Shown piece after piece: positions 1-6,485 of a DNA stretch of 13,022 nt. The notes beneath the pieces are model-generated. The model did no database searches. It worked only from the letters and a program-made list of their open reading frames with translations, and was not told the DNA's origin. Both the position numbers and the translations under genes were made by a program. The stretch comes from Candidatus Cloacimonadota bacterium. GTDB lineage: Bacteria; Cloacimonadota; Cloacimonadia; Cloacimonadales; TCS61. Each line of letters begins with the position of its first letter. Position 1 is the first letter of the stretch. Where the stretch lies: assembly GCA_030668345.1 (NCBI GenBank), contig DAOUUD010000030.1, positions 1-13,022 on the forward strand, given 5' to 3'.

Positions 1-798
1 CTTATTTTAGACCTGGAAGATTCTGTGATCGACGATTCAAAACAGGAAGCAAGAGACACGATCAAAAAAATACTCCCAGAGGGTATCTTTGAAAAATTCC
101 ATGTCTTCATACGTTTAAATGACAGAGACAGTGGATTTCTGGAAAAGGACATTTCCGATCTAATGTTAGAAGGAGTGACCGGTTTTGTTTTCCCGAAATC
201 CTATGGGAAAGATGATATAATTTTCTTTGAGAACCTGCTGGAAAAATATGAAGTAGAAAAAGGATTCCCAAAAGGCAAATTCAGGATCATTCCTCTTATC
301 GAAACTGCTTCCGCTGTTTTACACGCAGAAGAGATCTGCAGAACTTCAGAGAGGATAATCGCAGCCGCTTATGGCAGTGAAGACTTCTGTGCCGACATAC
401 AGGGAATACACGATAAAGAAGGAAAAAGTTTGCTTGTACCCCGTGCTCTCACCGTAATGGCTGCCAGAGCAGCTTGTGTCATTCCGATCGATACACTTCA
501 CGTAAATGTTCACGACCTTGAAGACCTGGAAGATAATCTGAAACTTGCCCGTATTCTAGGTTTCGAAGGAATGCTGCTACTTCATCCAAAAGAAATAGAA
601 CTTGCTCATAAATATTTTACTCCCACTCAGAAAGAAGTCGAAGCAGCTAAAGAAATACTTCGTTTAACAGAAGAAGCAAGGAAAAATAATACACGAGTAG
701 CAATAATAAATGGAACTTTCATAGGGCCACCAATGGTGCGAAGTGCAAAGAAGATCATCGAGCGGGATAAACACATAAAAGAATGGGAAAAGAGATGA
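1..798 (+). CDS. CitE-like HpcH/HpaI family aldolase/lyase, 5' end missing
   Basis: The reading frame is open from the first base, so the gene begins before the window; the GTG at 25 lies inside the conserved LDLEDSV motif and is not the start. In order, the protein shows the LDLEDSV strand, an Arg in RLND, IIPLIETASAV, AAAYGSEDF, ARAACVIPIDTLHVNVHDLEDLEDN and LGFEGMLLLHPKEIE. These match the TIM-barrel of citrate lyase beta subunit and related malyl-, citramalyl- or methylmalyl-CoA lyases. In the family, the Glu of the IETA strand and the Asp of the GSEDF motif bind Mg2+ and the early Arg contacts substrate. The family cleaves or forms C-C bonds of 3-hydroxyacyl-CoA or 2-keto acid substrates; the exact substrate cannot be read here. 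No citrate lyase alpha or gamma subunit gene is visible downstream. A repeat-filled gap separates it from the next gene, so cotranscription is uncertain. Confidence 0.87.
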   Translation, partial: LILDLEDSVIDDSKQEARDTIKKILPEGIFEKFHVFIRLNDRDSGFLEKDISDLMLEGVTGFVFPKSYGKDDIIFFENLLEKYEVEKGFPKGKFRIIPLIETASAVLHAEEICRTSERIIAAAYGSEDFCADIQGIHDKEGKSLLVPRALTVMAARAACVIPIDTLHVNVHDLEDLEDNLKLARILGFEGMLLLHPKEIELAHKYFTPTQKEVEAAKEILRLTEEARKNNTRVAIINGTFIGPPMVRSAKKIIERDKHIKEWEKR

Positions 799-805
799 GA
801 GTTAA

Positions 806-943
806 TAGATTCCCAATACCCATTATTCAACGGGGGAAATGACAGTTGTGTGATACTTCTTCATTGTCATTCCCGTCCCGCCAATGCGGGAGGAATCTGC
901 GAAAAAGAGACCGACTAGATTCCCGATTGGATCGGGAATAACA
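806..943. repeat. Cluster of three palindromic TAGATTCCC...GGGAAT units
   Basis: Three related units of alternating orientation fill the gap between the lyase and the CapK-like gene. Unit 1 (806-844) starts TAGATTCCC and ends GGGAAATGACA. Unit 2 (865-898) is inverted, starting TGTCATTCCC and ending GGAATCT; it can form a hairpin of ATTCC (869-873) plus TCCCGC (876-881) with GCGGGA (886-891) plus GGAAT (892-896) around a CAAT loop. Unit 3 (916-943) holds a perfect 9-bp stem, ATTCCCGAT/ATCGGGAAT (919-939), with a TGG loop. The architecture resembles small interspersed ATTCCC-N-GGGAAT repeats such as neisserial dRS3. Relationship to a genome-wide family is inference. Confidence 0.7.
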
Positions 944-964
944 GGGGAACCAACAGGAGTGTAA

Positions 965-2245
965 TTGGAAAAATCGATTTTTCAGATTCCATATAAAGTT
1001 CTGAAAAGATACAGATTCTACAAAAGAAGCCAATTCTGGACAAAAGCTCAAATTGAACAATACCAGGATGAACAATTAATAAAACTCGTTCAGCATGCAG
1101 GTCAACATGTTCCCTATTATCGCAATCTATTTAAAAATATAGGCTTCAATGTTAGTTCATTTCGAGGACGGGAAGATATGCACAAGATTCCTACTTTAGA
1201 TAAAGAAATTGTTCGAACTCGTCAGAAAGAACTTATCGCTGATAATGCCAGAAACTTCGGGATAACCTGGGACTCTACCAGTGGTTCCACGGGCACTCCA
1301 CTGCATTTTGTTCTGGATGATGCAGTTCAGGCAAATAAAATAGCAGCACTTCTTAGAAGTTACGGTTGGGCAGGTTACAAACTCGGGAAGAAAACATTTA
1401 GCCTGCAAAGTTATTACTTCAAAGATCACGATTACAAATTCAATAGATTATACAACATCCTTCGCTTTGATTCCAACAAGTTGAAAAAGAGTTCCGCCAT
1501 AAAAGTAATTAAAGAGATAAACCGTTTCAAACCCGAATTCTTCATGGGATTTCCATTTGATATTCTTATGCTGGGCAGATTCGCAGAAGAAGCAGGGCTT
1601 ACTGTCCATCGATCCCGTTCCATCGTTACTTATGGCGAAACTCTTTCCAATAAAAAACGAGAATTTTTGGAAAAAGCATACAGGTGCAAAGTCTTCGATT
1701 TTTTTTCACTGCATGAACGCGCGGCTATGATCTCCGAATGTGAACATGGAAATCTGCATCTGATAGAAGACTTCGCTTTCCATGAAGTATTGGAAGACGG
1801 GAAACTGATGGGAACGAGTTTCTACAATTATGCAATGCCGCTTATCCGTTATGAAATTGGAGATAACATCGATCTTGATGATGTTTCAAAGAAATGCAGA
1901 TGTGGCAGGAATTTCCGAATGGTTAAAGAGATCATAGGAAAACAATGTGATTATATCGAAACACCGGACGGCAGATTTCTGGGATCTGTTATGTCGCATT
2001 CGATAGACAATGCAAAAGGAGTGATTTGCTCTCAATGCATCCAGAATGCAATTGACCGGATCGATATCAATCTTATTATTGATGATTCTTTTAATGAGAG
2101 TTCCAGGATCGCTCTGGAAAAAGGATTAAAAAAGAGATTGGGAAATAACATCGAGCTTAACTTCAAATTCGTATCTCAATTGGAGAAAAAAGCGAGTGGC
2201 AAAACACCATTCATTATTTCAAAGATCGGAAATCGTTATATTTAG
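965..2245 (+). CDS. CapK/PaaK-type adenylate-forming enzyme (phenylacetate-CoA ligase-like)
   Basis: This 426-residue protein has the ANL-superfamily phosphate loop DSTSGSTGTP (residues 103-112), a YGETL motif, a substrate-domain segment FSLHERAAMISECEHG, and the adenylate-binding IRYEIGD (294-300) followed by a CRCGR pair of cysteines, as in coenzyme F390 synthetase/CapK proteins. The family activates a carboxylic acid with ATP to an acyl-adenylate, usually passed on to CoA or another thiol. The start is TTG at 965, supported by AGGAG at 955-959 with 5-nt spacing; no ATG fits better. Most CapK homologues of this size occur in capsule or O-antigen clusters and their acyl substrate is unknown. 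It is followed after 8 nt by nadA. It is probably cytoplasmic and could supply the acyl group used on an amino sugar, which is inference. Confidence 0.85.
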   Translation: MEKSIFQIPYKVLKRYRFYKRSQFWTKAQIEQYQDEQLIKLVQHAGQHVPYYRNLFKNIGFNVSSFRGREDMHKIPTLDKEIVRTRQKELIADNARNFGITWDSTSGSTGTPLHFVLDDAVQANKIAALLRSYGWAGYKLGKKTFSLQSYYFKDHDYKFNRLYNILRFDSNKLKKSSAIKVIKEINRFKPEFFMGFPFDILMLGRFAEEAGLTVHRSRSIVTYGETLSNKKREFLEKAYRCKVFDFFSLHERAAMISECEHGNLHLIEDFAFHEVLEDGKLMGTSFYNYAMPLIRYEIGDNIDLDDVSKKCRCGRNFRMVKEIIGKQCDYIETPDGRFLGSVMSHSIDNAKGVICSQCIQNAIDRIDINLIIDDSFNESSRIALEKGLKKRLGNNIELNFKFVSQLEKKASGKTPFIISKIGNRYI

Positions 2246-2253
2246 GAGCTTAT

Positions 2254-3183
2254 ATGAAGATCGAAAACTGGGATGAACTTCAAGCAGAGGAACTGTATGA
2301 AATTGCAGAAAAACTGAAAAAAGAGAAAAACTGCTTCATTTTAGCGCATAATTACCAATTTATGGAAGTTCAGAAAATCGCCGATTATGTGGGTGATTCC
2401 CTGCAAATGGCAAAAGTAGCAACCAAAACAGATGCAAAAATAATCCTGCTCTGTGGTATTAAAATTATGGCAGAGACTGTAAAAATACTGAATCCAGATA
2501 AAAAAGTGCTGATGTCTCATTACGATGCAGATTGCCCCCTGGCAAATATGAAATCTCCTGATGATTTGCGAGCTTTAAGAAAAAAATATCCGGATGCAGA
2601 AGTTGTATGTTATGTGAATTCTCCCGCAGCCCTGAAAGCAGAAAGCACAGTAACCTGTACATCTGCGAATGCTGTAAAAGTTGTTTCTTCTATTCCTAAG
2701 GAGAAACAGGTAATTTTTGTCCCGGATAAAAATATTGGAGCATGGGTAGCATATAAAAATAACCGCGAACTTATTATGTTCGATAGTTACTGTTATGTTC
2801 ACGAGCAGATAACGCTGAAAGAAGCCATGATGCTGAAAGAAGAATACCCTGATTATTCGCTTATTGTTCATCCCGAATGCAGATTAGAAGTTTGTAAAGT
2901 AGCCGATCTTGTCTGCTCCACCAGCCAGATGATAGACTTCGTGAAAGACAATGACAGGGTAATCATCGGAACTGAGATCGGGCTTTATCACCAGTTAAAA
3001 TATCGTTATCCGGAAAAGCATCTGGTTCCGCTCAGTCCAAAAATGATTTGTGACGATATGAAAAAAACTGACCTGCGAGGTGCCGTCAGAGCTCTCGAAG
3101 AAGAAAAATATGAAATAACAGTGCCTGCAAATATAAAACAAAAAGCTAAAAAATCTTTGGATAGGATGCTGCTTTTTATTTAG
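2254..3183 (+). CDS. nadA: Quinolinate synthase NadA
   Basis: The 309-residue protein carries the full NadA signature: AHNYQ (31-35), GDSLQMAKVA, CGIKIMAETVKILNP, VCYVNSPAALKAE with Tyr120, CTSANAVKVV, PDKNIG, HPEC (206-209), CSTSQMIDFV, GTEIGLYHQLK and a C-terminal MICDDMKK. By comparison with E. coli and Thermotoga enzymes, the three [4Fe-4S] ligands are Cys94 (DADC), Cys180 (SYCYVH) and Cys266 (MIC). His32, Tyr34, Tyr120, His206 and Glu208 match known active-site positions. NadA condenses iminoaspartate with dihydroxyacetone phosphate to quinolinate in de novo NAD synthesis. The length fits the short form of the family. nadB and nadC are not in the window. It lies 8 nt after the CapK-like gene and 5 nt before the membrane protein gene, so it is probably cotranscribed with glycan genes, an unusual setting. 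Confidence 0.95.
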   Translation: MKIENWDELQAEELYEIAEKLKKEKNCFILAHNYQFMEVQKIADYVGDSLQMAKVATKTDAKIILLCGIKIMAETVKILNPDKKVLMSHYDADCPLANMKSPDDLRALRKKYPDAEVVCYVNSPAALKAESTVTCTSANAVKVVSSIPKEKQVIFVPDKNIGAWVAYKNNRELIMFDSYCYVHEQITLKEAMMLKEEYPDYSLIVHPECRLEVCKVADLVCSTSQMIDFVKDNDRVIIGTEIGLYHQLKYRYPEKHLVPLSPKMICDDMKKTDLRGAVRALEEEKYEITVPANIKQKAKKSLDRMLLFI

Positions 3184-3188
3184 GAATT

Positions 3189-4172
3189 ATGAAAATCCAT
3201 TCAAAAGTAATTAGAAAGATATTAACAATTATTCAGGCAATAATTTCTATCGGATTATTAATCCATATTTTTCTGAGATACAATGTTTCTCTTTTTAATA
3301 GAGCAGCAATCCTATCAACACCAGTGTGGCTGATCTTTTCTTTCTATTTCACCCTGGTTATGATCCCTGTCCTTTCTGCTGCCAGATGGAAAATTTTCTT
3401 GTTTTATTCGGGAATATCGGAGAAAATAAAACAGCTTATCAAAATAAATTTTATCTCGATCTTCTGGGGAATTATGCTTCCTTCATCAGACGGTTTCGCT
3501 GCCATCAGAATGTATCTGATAGAGAAAAAACACAGAAATCGACCGGGAACTTCCAGTAGTACGATAATAGCAGAAAAATTACTGGGTTTTATTCTTCTTT
3601 GCTTCTTTGGAATTTTTTTCAGTTTGTTCATTCATAACATTCCACAAATAGTTATTGCCAGAACCCTCCTGATCCTGATAGTTATTATAATACTATTGAT
3701 AATGCTGATCATAACTAATAGTAAAATATATAATTATGTTTCACTTCGTTTGGAAAAGATCAGATTTGATAGAAGGGTCTTTAAATACCTATCAGGCATG
3801 CACAGCGCACTTACCAAGCTGCCATTCAAGAAAATCCTATTGGAAGCTTTACCGATAATGGTTTTAATCCAACTTACATCATTCTTGAATGTGTATCTTA
3901 TTTTCAAAGCTATGGGCATAAGTATTCCCATAATCCATCATCTTGCCTTTGTTCCGGTAATTCAAATTATCTCTTTGATACCTGTAACCATCAGTGGATT
4001 CGGGATTCGTGAAGGTGCTTTTGTACATTTTTATAGTCTCGTCGGAATTGAACCGACGGTTGCCTTCAGCGTGTCAATACTGAATTTCCTGATACTAACA
4101 GGCGTACCTGCTTTCATTGGCGGGATAATCAGCATTGCTGGTCAAATACACAAAAGAGATGTTATTAAATGA
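3189..4172 (+). CDS. LPG-synthase-TM / flippase-like integral membrane protein (UPF0104 type)
   Basis: This is a 327-residue polytopic membrane protein with about eight hydrophobic segments. It carries the two hallmarks of the lysylphosphatidylglycerol-synthetase transmembrane domain family (formerly UPF0104): a GIMLPSSDGFAAIR segment (94-107) followed by AEKLLGF (128-134), and SGFGIREGAF (269-278) in the C-terminal half. It lacks the cytoplasmic aminoacyl-transferase domain of MprF, so it is a stand-alone membrane domain of the kind often found beside glycosyltransferases. Lipid or lipid-linked sugar translocation has been proposed for such proteins; a specific substrate is not evident. AGGA at 3182-3185 precedes the ATG. 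The gene ends with ATGA, overlapping the next start by 4 bp, which points to translational coupling with the glycosyltransferase. Confidence 0.85.
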   Translation: MKIHSKVIRKILTIIQAIISIGLLIHIFLRYNVSLFNRAAILSTPVWLIFSFYFTLVMIPVLSAARWKIFLFYSGISEKIKQLIKINFISIFWGIMLPSSDGFAAIRMYLIEKKHRNRPGTSSSTIIAEKLLGFILLCFFGIFFSLFIHNIPQIVIARTLLILIVIIILLIMLIITNSKIYNYVSLRLEKIRFDRRVFKYLSGMHSALTKLPFKKILLEALPIMVLIQLTSFLNVYLIFKAMGISIPIIHHLAFVPVIQIISLIPVTISGFGIREGAFVHFYSLVGIEPTVAFSVSILNFLILTGVPAFIGGIISIAGQIHKRDVIK

Positions 4173-4915
4173 CCGAACTTTCAATTATCATCCCGGTTTT
4201 TAACGACCAGAAAGTTCTATATGAATTATATAGAAGGTTGAAACCTGTTGTCTTTGAACTGGGAAAAAGTTATGAGATTATCTTTGTTGACGATGGAAGT
4301 TCAGATAGTTCATTTCAGATACTCAAAGAATTTCAGGATAAAGATGAGAACATAAGAATTGTGAAACTCGTAAAGAATTTTGGTCAATCGAATGCAATCA
4401 CTGCCGGATTGAAATACTCAAAAGGAGATATAATAGTAATCATGGATTCCGACCTTCAGGACAGACCGGAAGACATTCCAAAATTACTGAACGCATTAGA
4501 AGAAAATGATGTTCAAATGGCAGTTGCAAAATGGGTTTCCAGGAAAGGTTCTATTATAAAAAAATTCATCTCAAATATGTTCTTCATTATTTCCAATATT
4601 ATTACGAAAATACATCATTCGCCCAATATAGGTGTTTTCCGGGCTTTTAAAAAGGAAGCGTATGAAACTGTTAAAAATATTCCCGAATTATCCGGAACAA
4701 CTTTAAGCCGTTTTTACAGGGCAAAAATAAATTATAAAACCGTTGACCTTCATCGTGATAAAAGATATGAAGGTAAAGGTGGATATAATTTACACAGAAT
4801 GTTCAAACTTGCATTTGACAGAATTTTACCTCATACAAGAATTCAGTTGGCAAAGCGAAAGCCGGAATATGAAGTCGAAAGTTATTTTACAAAAAGTGAA
4901 GGAACAAATGAGTAA
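4169..4915 (+). CDS. Family 2 glycosyltransferase, DPM1/GtrB-like
   Basis: The 248-residue protein has a GT-A fold N-terminus: SIIIPVFNDQ (5-14), VDDGSSD (40-46), NFGQSNAITAGLKYSKGD (70-87) and the metal/nucleotide-binding DSDLQD (93-98). The spacing and the following KWVSRKGSIIKKFISNMFF segment match polyprenyl-phosphate sugar transferases (dolichol-phosphate mannose synthase, GtrB, ArnC). Unlike GtrB or ArnC it has no clear C-terminal pair of transmembrane helices and ends in a charged tail, so it is nearer the soluble DPM1 type; one weak hydrophobic stretch near 134-147 may touch the membrane. The likely reaction is transfer of a nucleotide-activated sugar to undecaprenyl phosphate at the inner face of the membrane. 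The start overlaps the preceding stop by 4 bp, and the stop overlaps the following acyltransferase start by 8 bp. Confidence 0.9.
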   Translation: MTELSIIIPVFNDQKVLYELYRRLKPVVFELGKSYEIIFVDDGSSDSSFQILKEFQDKDENIRIVKLVKNFGQSNAITAGLKYSKGDIIVIMDSDLQDRPEDIPKLLNALEENDVQMAVAKWVSRKGSIIKKFISNMFFIISNIITKIHHSPNIGVFRAFKKEAYETVKNIPELSGTTLSRFYRAKINYKTVDLHRDKRYEGKGGYNLHRMFKLAFDRILPHTRIQLAKRKPEYEVESYFTKSEGTNE

Positions 4916-5567
4916 AAAAATAATTATTTTAGGTGGATTGGGAAATGGCTCTGTAATTGCCAATGCCATTGTTGATGCAAATAAACGTGGTTTCAATGAA
5001 TGGGAATTTGTCGGATATTTGAATGACAGGCAGGAAAAAGACTCTTTGATCGAAGACTTCCCGGTTCTTGGAAAAACAAGAGATGCTTCCGAATTTATAA
5101 AAAAAGGATTATATTTCATTAACACGATTTACAGAATAGATGGACAGCAAGAGCGGATCAAGCATTTCGAGAGTTTAAAAATTCCGGATTCTTCCCTGGC
5201 AACCCTTGTTCATCCGATGGCGTACGTTGCTCCGAATGTGAAACTGGGTGCCGGAACAGTCATTATGCCGAATGTATCGGTTTCTTCGGGAACTATTTTT
5301 GGAAAATGCTGCCTGGTGATGGTGGGTGCTACTATTGGTCATAATAACAAAATCGGGAATTATTGTCACTTTGCTGCTCAATGCTGCACAAGTTCATTTA
5401 TAAAAATATCTACAGGTGTTCATATCGGACTAAATGCTACAATCAGGGAAAATCTGGAAATAGGAAAAAACTCAGCTTTGGGAATGGGTTCCGTACTTCT
5501 GGAAAACATTGGTGAAAATGAGATATGGGCAGGAAATCCCGCAAAATTTATATGCAAAGCAAAATGA
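4908..5567 (+). CDS. PglD/NeuD-like sugar N- or O-acyltransferase (left-handed beta-helix)
   Basis: The chosen start is ATG 4908, giving 219 residues beginning MSKKIIILGGLGNG, the Rossmann-like N-terminal domain of the PglD/NeuD family; upstream in-frame codons lie inside the glycosyltransferase gene and add unrelated residues. GAAGGA at 4898-4903 is a suitable ribosome site. From about residue 100, hexapeptide-repeat turns (AYVAPNVKLGAGTVIMPNVSVSSGTIFG, ATIGHNNKIGN, VHIGLNATIRENLEIGKNSALGMGSV) build a left-handed parallel beta-helix, ending IWAGNPAKFI. His145 in IGHN matches the catalytic base region of PglD. Family members use acetyl-CoA (or another acyl-CoA) to acylate the amino group of a nucleotide-linked 4-amino sugar, or sialic acid hydroxyls. 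Lying near a WecE-type aminotransferase, a 4-amino-sugar substrate is the best guess. They are normally trimers. Confidence 0.88.
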   Translation: MSKKIIILGGLGNGSVIANAIVDANKRGFNEWEFVGYLNDRQEKDSLIEDFPVLGKTRDASEFIKKGLYFINTIYRIDGQQERIKHFESLKIPDSSLATLVHPMAYVAPNVKLGAGTVIMPNVSVSSGTIFGKCCLVMVGATIGHNNKIGNYCHFAAQCCTSSFIKISTGVHIGLNATIRENLEIGKNSALGMGSVLLENIGENEIWAGNPAKFICKAK

Positions 5568-6253
5568 AAAAAATAGCGATACTCCAATCAAACTATATCC
5601 CCTGGAAAGGATACTTTCATATCATCCAGAAGGTAGATCACTTTGTATTCCTGGATACTGCACAATATACGATACGTGACTGGAGAAACCGCAACCAGAT
5701 AAAAACCCCCGAAGGTCTCAAATGGCTCACAGTTCCCACCAATGGAACACAATCTATGAAGATAAATGAAGTAAAAATAGATAATTCTACTGATTGGAGA
5801 AAAAAGCATCTGAAAACCTTTGAAAAGAACTATAAGAAATGTAGATATTTCAAACAATATTTTGAATTGTTACAAAATATATTAATGAGAAAAAGCTGGA
5901 AAAACCTGAGTGATCTGAATCAACTTTTAATCAAAGAAATTACAAAGATGCTTTGTATCAAAACAACTTTCTCAGATTCGAAAGAATTAGAACTTTTAGA
6001 GGGAAAGAACAGTAAAATTATATCTATTATTCAGCAACTTAATGGAGATCATTACATTACGGGACCAGCAGCAAGATCATATATCGATGAAAATATTTTT
6101 AGTTTAAACGATATAAAAGTGGAGTTTATGGATTATTCATACTATCCGGTTTACAATCAACCATGGGGCAAGTTTACTCATAATGTTTCTATATTAGATC
6201 TTTTCTTCTGCGAAGGTCCGGATTCCCCGAAATTTATCTGGAATGTGAGGTAG
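5564..6253 (+). CDS. WbqC-like family protein
   Basis: The protein begins MKKIAILQSNYIPWKGYF at ATG 5564, overlapping the preceding TGA by 3 bases (ATGA junction); an earlier in-frame ATG at 5552 would add only MQSK. The 229 residues match the WbqC family: LQSNYIPWKGYFHII, DTAQYTIRDWRNRNQIKT, WLTVP, a central KNYKKCRYF segment, LLIKEITKML, GDHYITGPAARSYID and a C-terminal VYNQPWGKFTHNVSILDLFFCEGP. WbqC proteins occur almost only in O-antigen, capsule and other glycan loci and in amino-sugar modification clusters. Their biochemical activity is not established to my knowledge, so no reaction is assigned. The length and the SILDLLF-like end are usual, so the gene looks complete although its stop codon coincides with the left edge of the downstream repeat element. 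Confidence 0.88.
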   Translation: MKKIAILQSNYIPWKGYFHIIQKVDHFVFLDTAQYTIRDWRNRNQIKTPEGLKWLTVPTNGTQSMKINEVKIDNSTDWRKKHLKTFEKNYKKCRYFKQYFELLQNILMRKSWKNLSDLNQLLIKEITKMLCIKTTFSDSKELELLEGKNSKIISIIQQLNGDHYITGPAARSYIDENIFSLNDIKVEFMDYSYYPVYNQPWGKFTHNVSILDLFFCEGPDSPKFIWNVR

Positions 6254-6474
6254 CCACGAAGAACACAAAGAAAACACCAAGATTTGACAACACGAAAATG
6301 GGGAAAGAGACCTTCCAAAGAGTTATCGAACTTCTTGCTTTTCTTGACCTTCAACGCTATGTAGCATTGCGTAGCAGAACGGTTAATACAAAAAGGAACA
6401 AAAATGAGAAAAGAAGAAAAATATTTTATATTTAATCACTTTACTTTAGTGTATCTTAGTGATCTTAGCGGCTA
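6251..6474. mobile_element. Putative MITE-like element with imperfect 31-bp terminal inverted repeats
   Basis: The intergenic stretch between the WbqC and WecE genes is bounded by inverted ends: left 6251-6281 (TAGCCACGAAGAACACAAAG...) and right 6444-6474 (...TTAGTGATCTTAGCGGCTA). Aligned without gaps the two arms agree at 21 of 31 positions, 18 of the outermost 23. The left end contributes the WbqC stop codon and the right end runs into the AAGGA ribosome site of the next gene. The inside holds no convincing gene; a 45-codon ATG frame at 6298-6435 has no recognisable product. Mobility is inferred only from the inverted ends; no transposase or target-site duplication is evident. Confidence 0.5.
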
Positions 6475-6485
6475 AGGAAATCAAA

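Noticed and set aside
827..1075. 82-codon minus-strand frame across the repeat cluster and the start of the CapK-like gene
   Set aside because: It covers the palindromic repeats and opposes a clear gene with a ribosome site; no recognisable protein features.
2575..2871. 98-codon minus-strand frame inside nadA
   Set aside because: nadA is unmistakable here, and the antisense product shows no family motif; it is a coding shadow.
4743..4907. Upstream extension of the PglD-like gene with 55 extra codons
   Set aside because: The added residues come from the glycosyltransferase coding region in another frame; the family N-terminus begins at 4908.
4826..5125. 99-codon minus-strand frame over the GT2/PglD junction
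   Set aside because: Lies antisense to two well-supported genes; no ribosome site or motif.
6298..6435. 45-codon plus-strand frame inside the TIR-bounded element
   Set aside because: No convincing ribosome site and no recognisable family; reported only as part of the element.
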